Assembly (NCBI RefSeq): GCF_038051945.1
Contig: NZ_CP150302.1
Coordinates: 558,001 to 622,000, forward strand
Source: Paenibacillus sp. FSL H3-0469
Lineage (GTDB): Bacteria > Bacillota > Bacilli > Paenibacillales > Paenibacillaceae
Reading direction: 5' to 3'
Length of the DNA: 64,000 bases
Part shown: piece by piece, positions 63,956 through 64,000 of the stretch
How positions within the stretch are numbered: the first letter of the stretch is position 1
How the letters are laid out: every line of letters starts with the position of its first letter
Notes under the pieces: model-generated
Database searches by the model: none
The model's input: the letters and a program-made list of their open reading frames with translations, nothing else
Told to the model about the DNA's origin: nothing
Made by a program: the position numbers and the translations under genes

Positions 63956-64000
63956 TCCCTTATCCCAAAAAACAAGTTCTAATCTGGAAAACAAAGTATT

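Overview
The window reads as chromosomal DNA of a spore-forming Paenibacillus-like Firmicute. This rests on strong GGAGG ribosome binding sites, a gerA-type germination operon, a YesM/YesN-type two-component pair, LplB/YtcP-type sugar permeases, BirA/BioY biotin genes, CcpA-like cre sites, many secreted polysaccharide-degrading enzymes, and base composition near half G+C. I see no rRNA, tRNA, complete insertion sequence, prophage or CRISPR array.

Layout. 0-7.5 kb: a very large secreted pectin enzyme (rhamnogalacturonan lyase plus two acetylesterase domains) and a secreted BNR-type propeller protein. 7.8-12.8 kb: rifampicin phosphotransferase, a lone ABC ATPase and a phage-appendage-like repeat protein. 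12.8-16 kb: GH4 alpha-galactosidase with a divergent AraC regulator and a PurM-like protein. 16.7-21.8 kb: a flavin disulfide reductase-like protein, then gerAA-AB-AC plus a small two-TM fourth subunit. 21.8-28.8 kb: a complete oligosaccharide ABC importer (two permeases, binding protein) with its response regulator and sensor kinase. 29.7-34.6 kb: secreted GH43 and cytoplasmic GH127-like arabinosidase. 34.7-36.6 kb: TetR regulator and PAF-acetylhydrolase-like esterase. 36.7-43.6 kb: birA, divergent from a BirA-controlled operon bioY - acyl-CoA ligase - thiolase - ecfA1-ecfA2-ecfT. 43.6-47 kb: a three-gene set related to the two halves of plant Tm-1, one half fused to an AraC DNA-binding domain. 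47.6-51.6 kb: a nosD-L-Y-F-tlpA maturation cluster without nosZ. 52.2-63.6 kb: an amino-sugar locus (binding protein, two permeases, GH84, DUF4127, NanE, RpiR, ROK kinase, FAD oxidoreductase).

How the genes work together. Pectin side chains and arabinan are cut outside by the PL11/CE12, BNR and GH43 proteins. The oligosaccharides could enter through the ABC importers and be finished inside by GH4, GH127-like and GH84 enzymes. The amino-sugar locus would take an N-acetylhexosaminide in, cleave it with GH84, phosphorylate it with the ROK kinase and convert ManNAc-6-P to GlcNAc-6-P with NanE, under RpiR control. The biotin operon joins BioY to a complete ECF energising module and to a CoA ligase/thiolase pair that could supply or salvage pimelate-type acyl groups.

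Two things stand out as possibly undescribed. (1) Several intergenic tandem arrays have unrelated consensus sequences, mostly palindromic, but share a unit period of about 50-52 bp (5.8, 29.1, 47.1, 51.8 and 60.5 kb). A separate dispersed MITE-like element of about 186 bp occurs three times (16.1, 29.3, 63.8 kb). (2) The Tm-1-like set contains a regulator that seems to be a copy of the operon's own TIM-barrel enzyme fused to an AraC helix-turn-helix.
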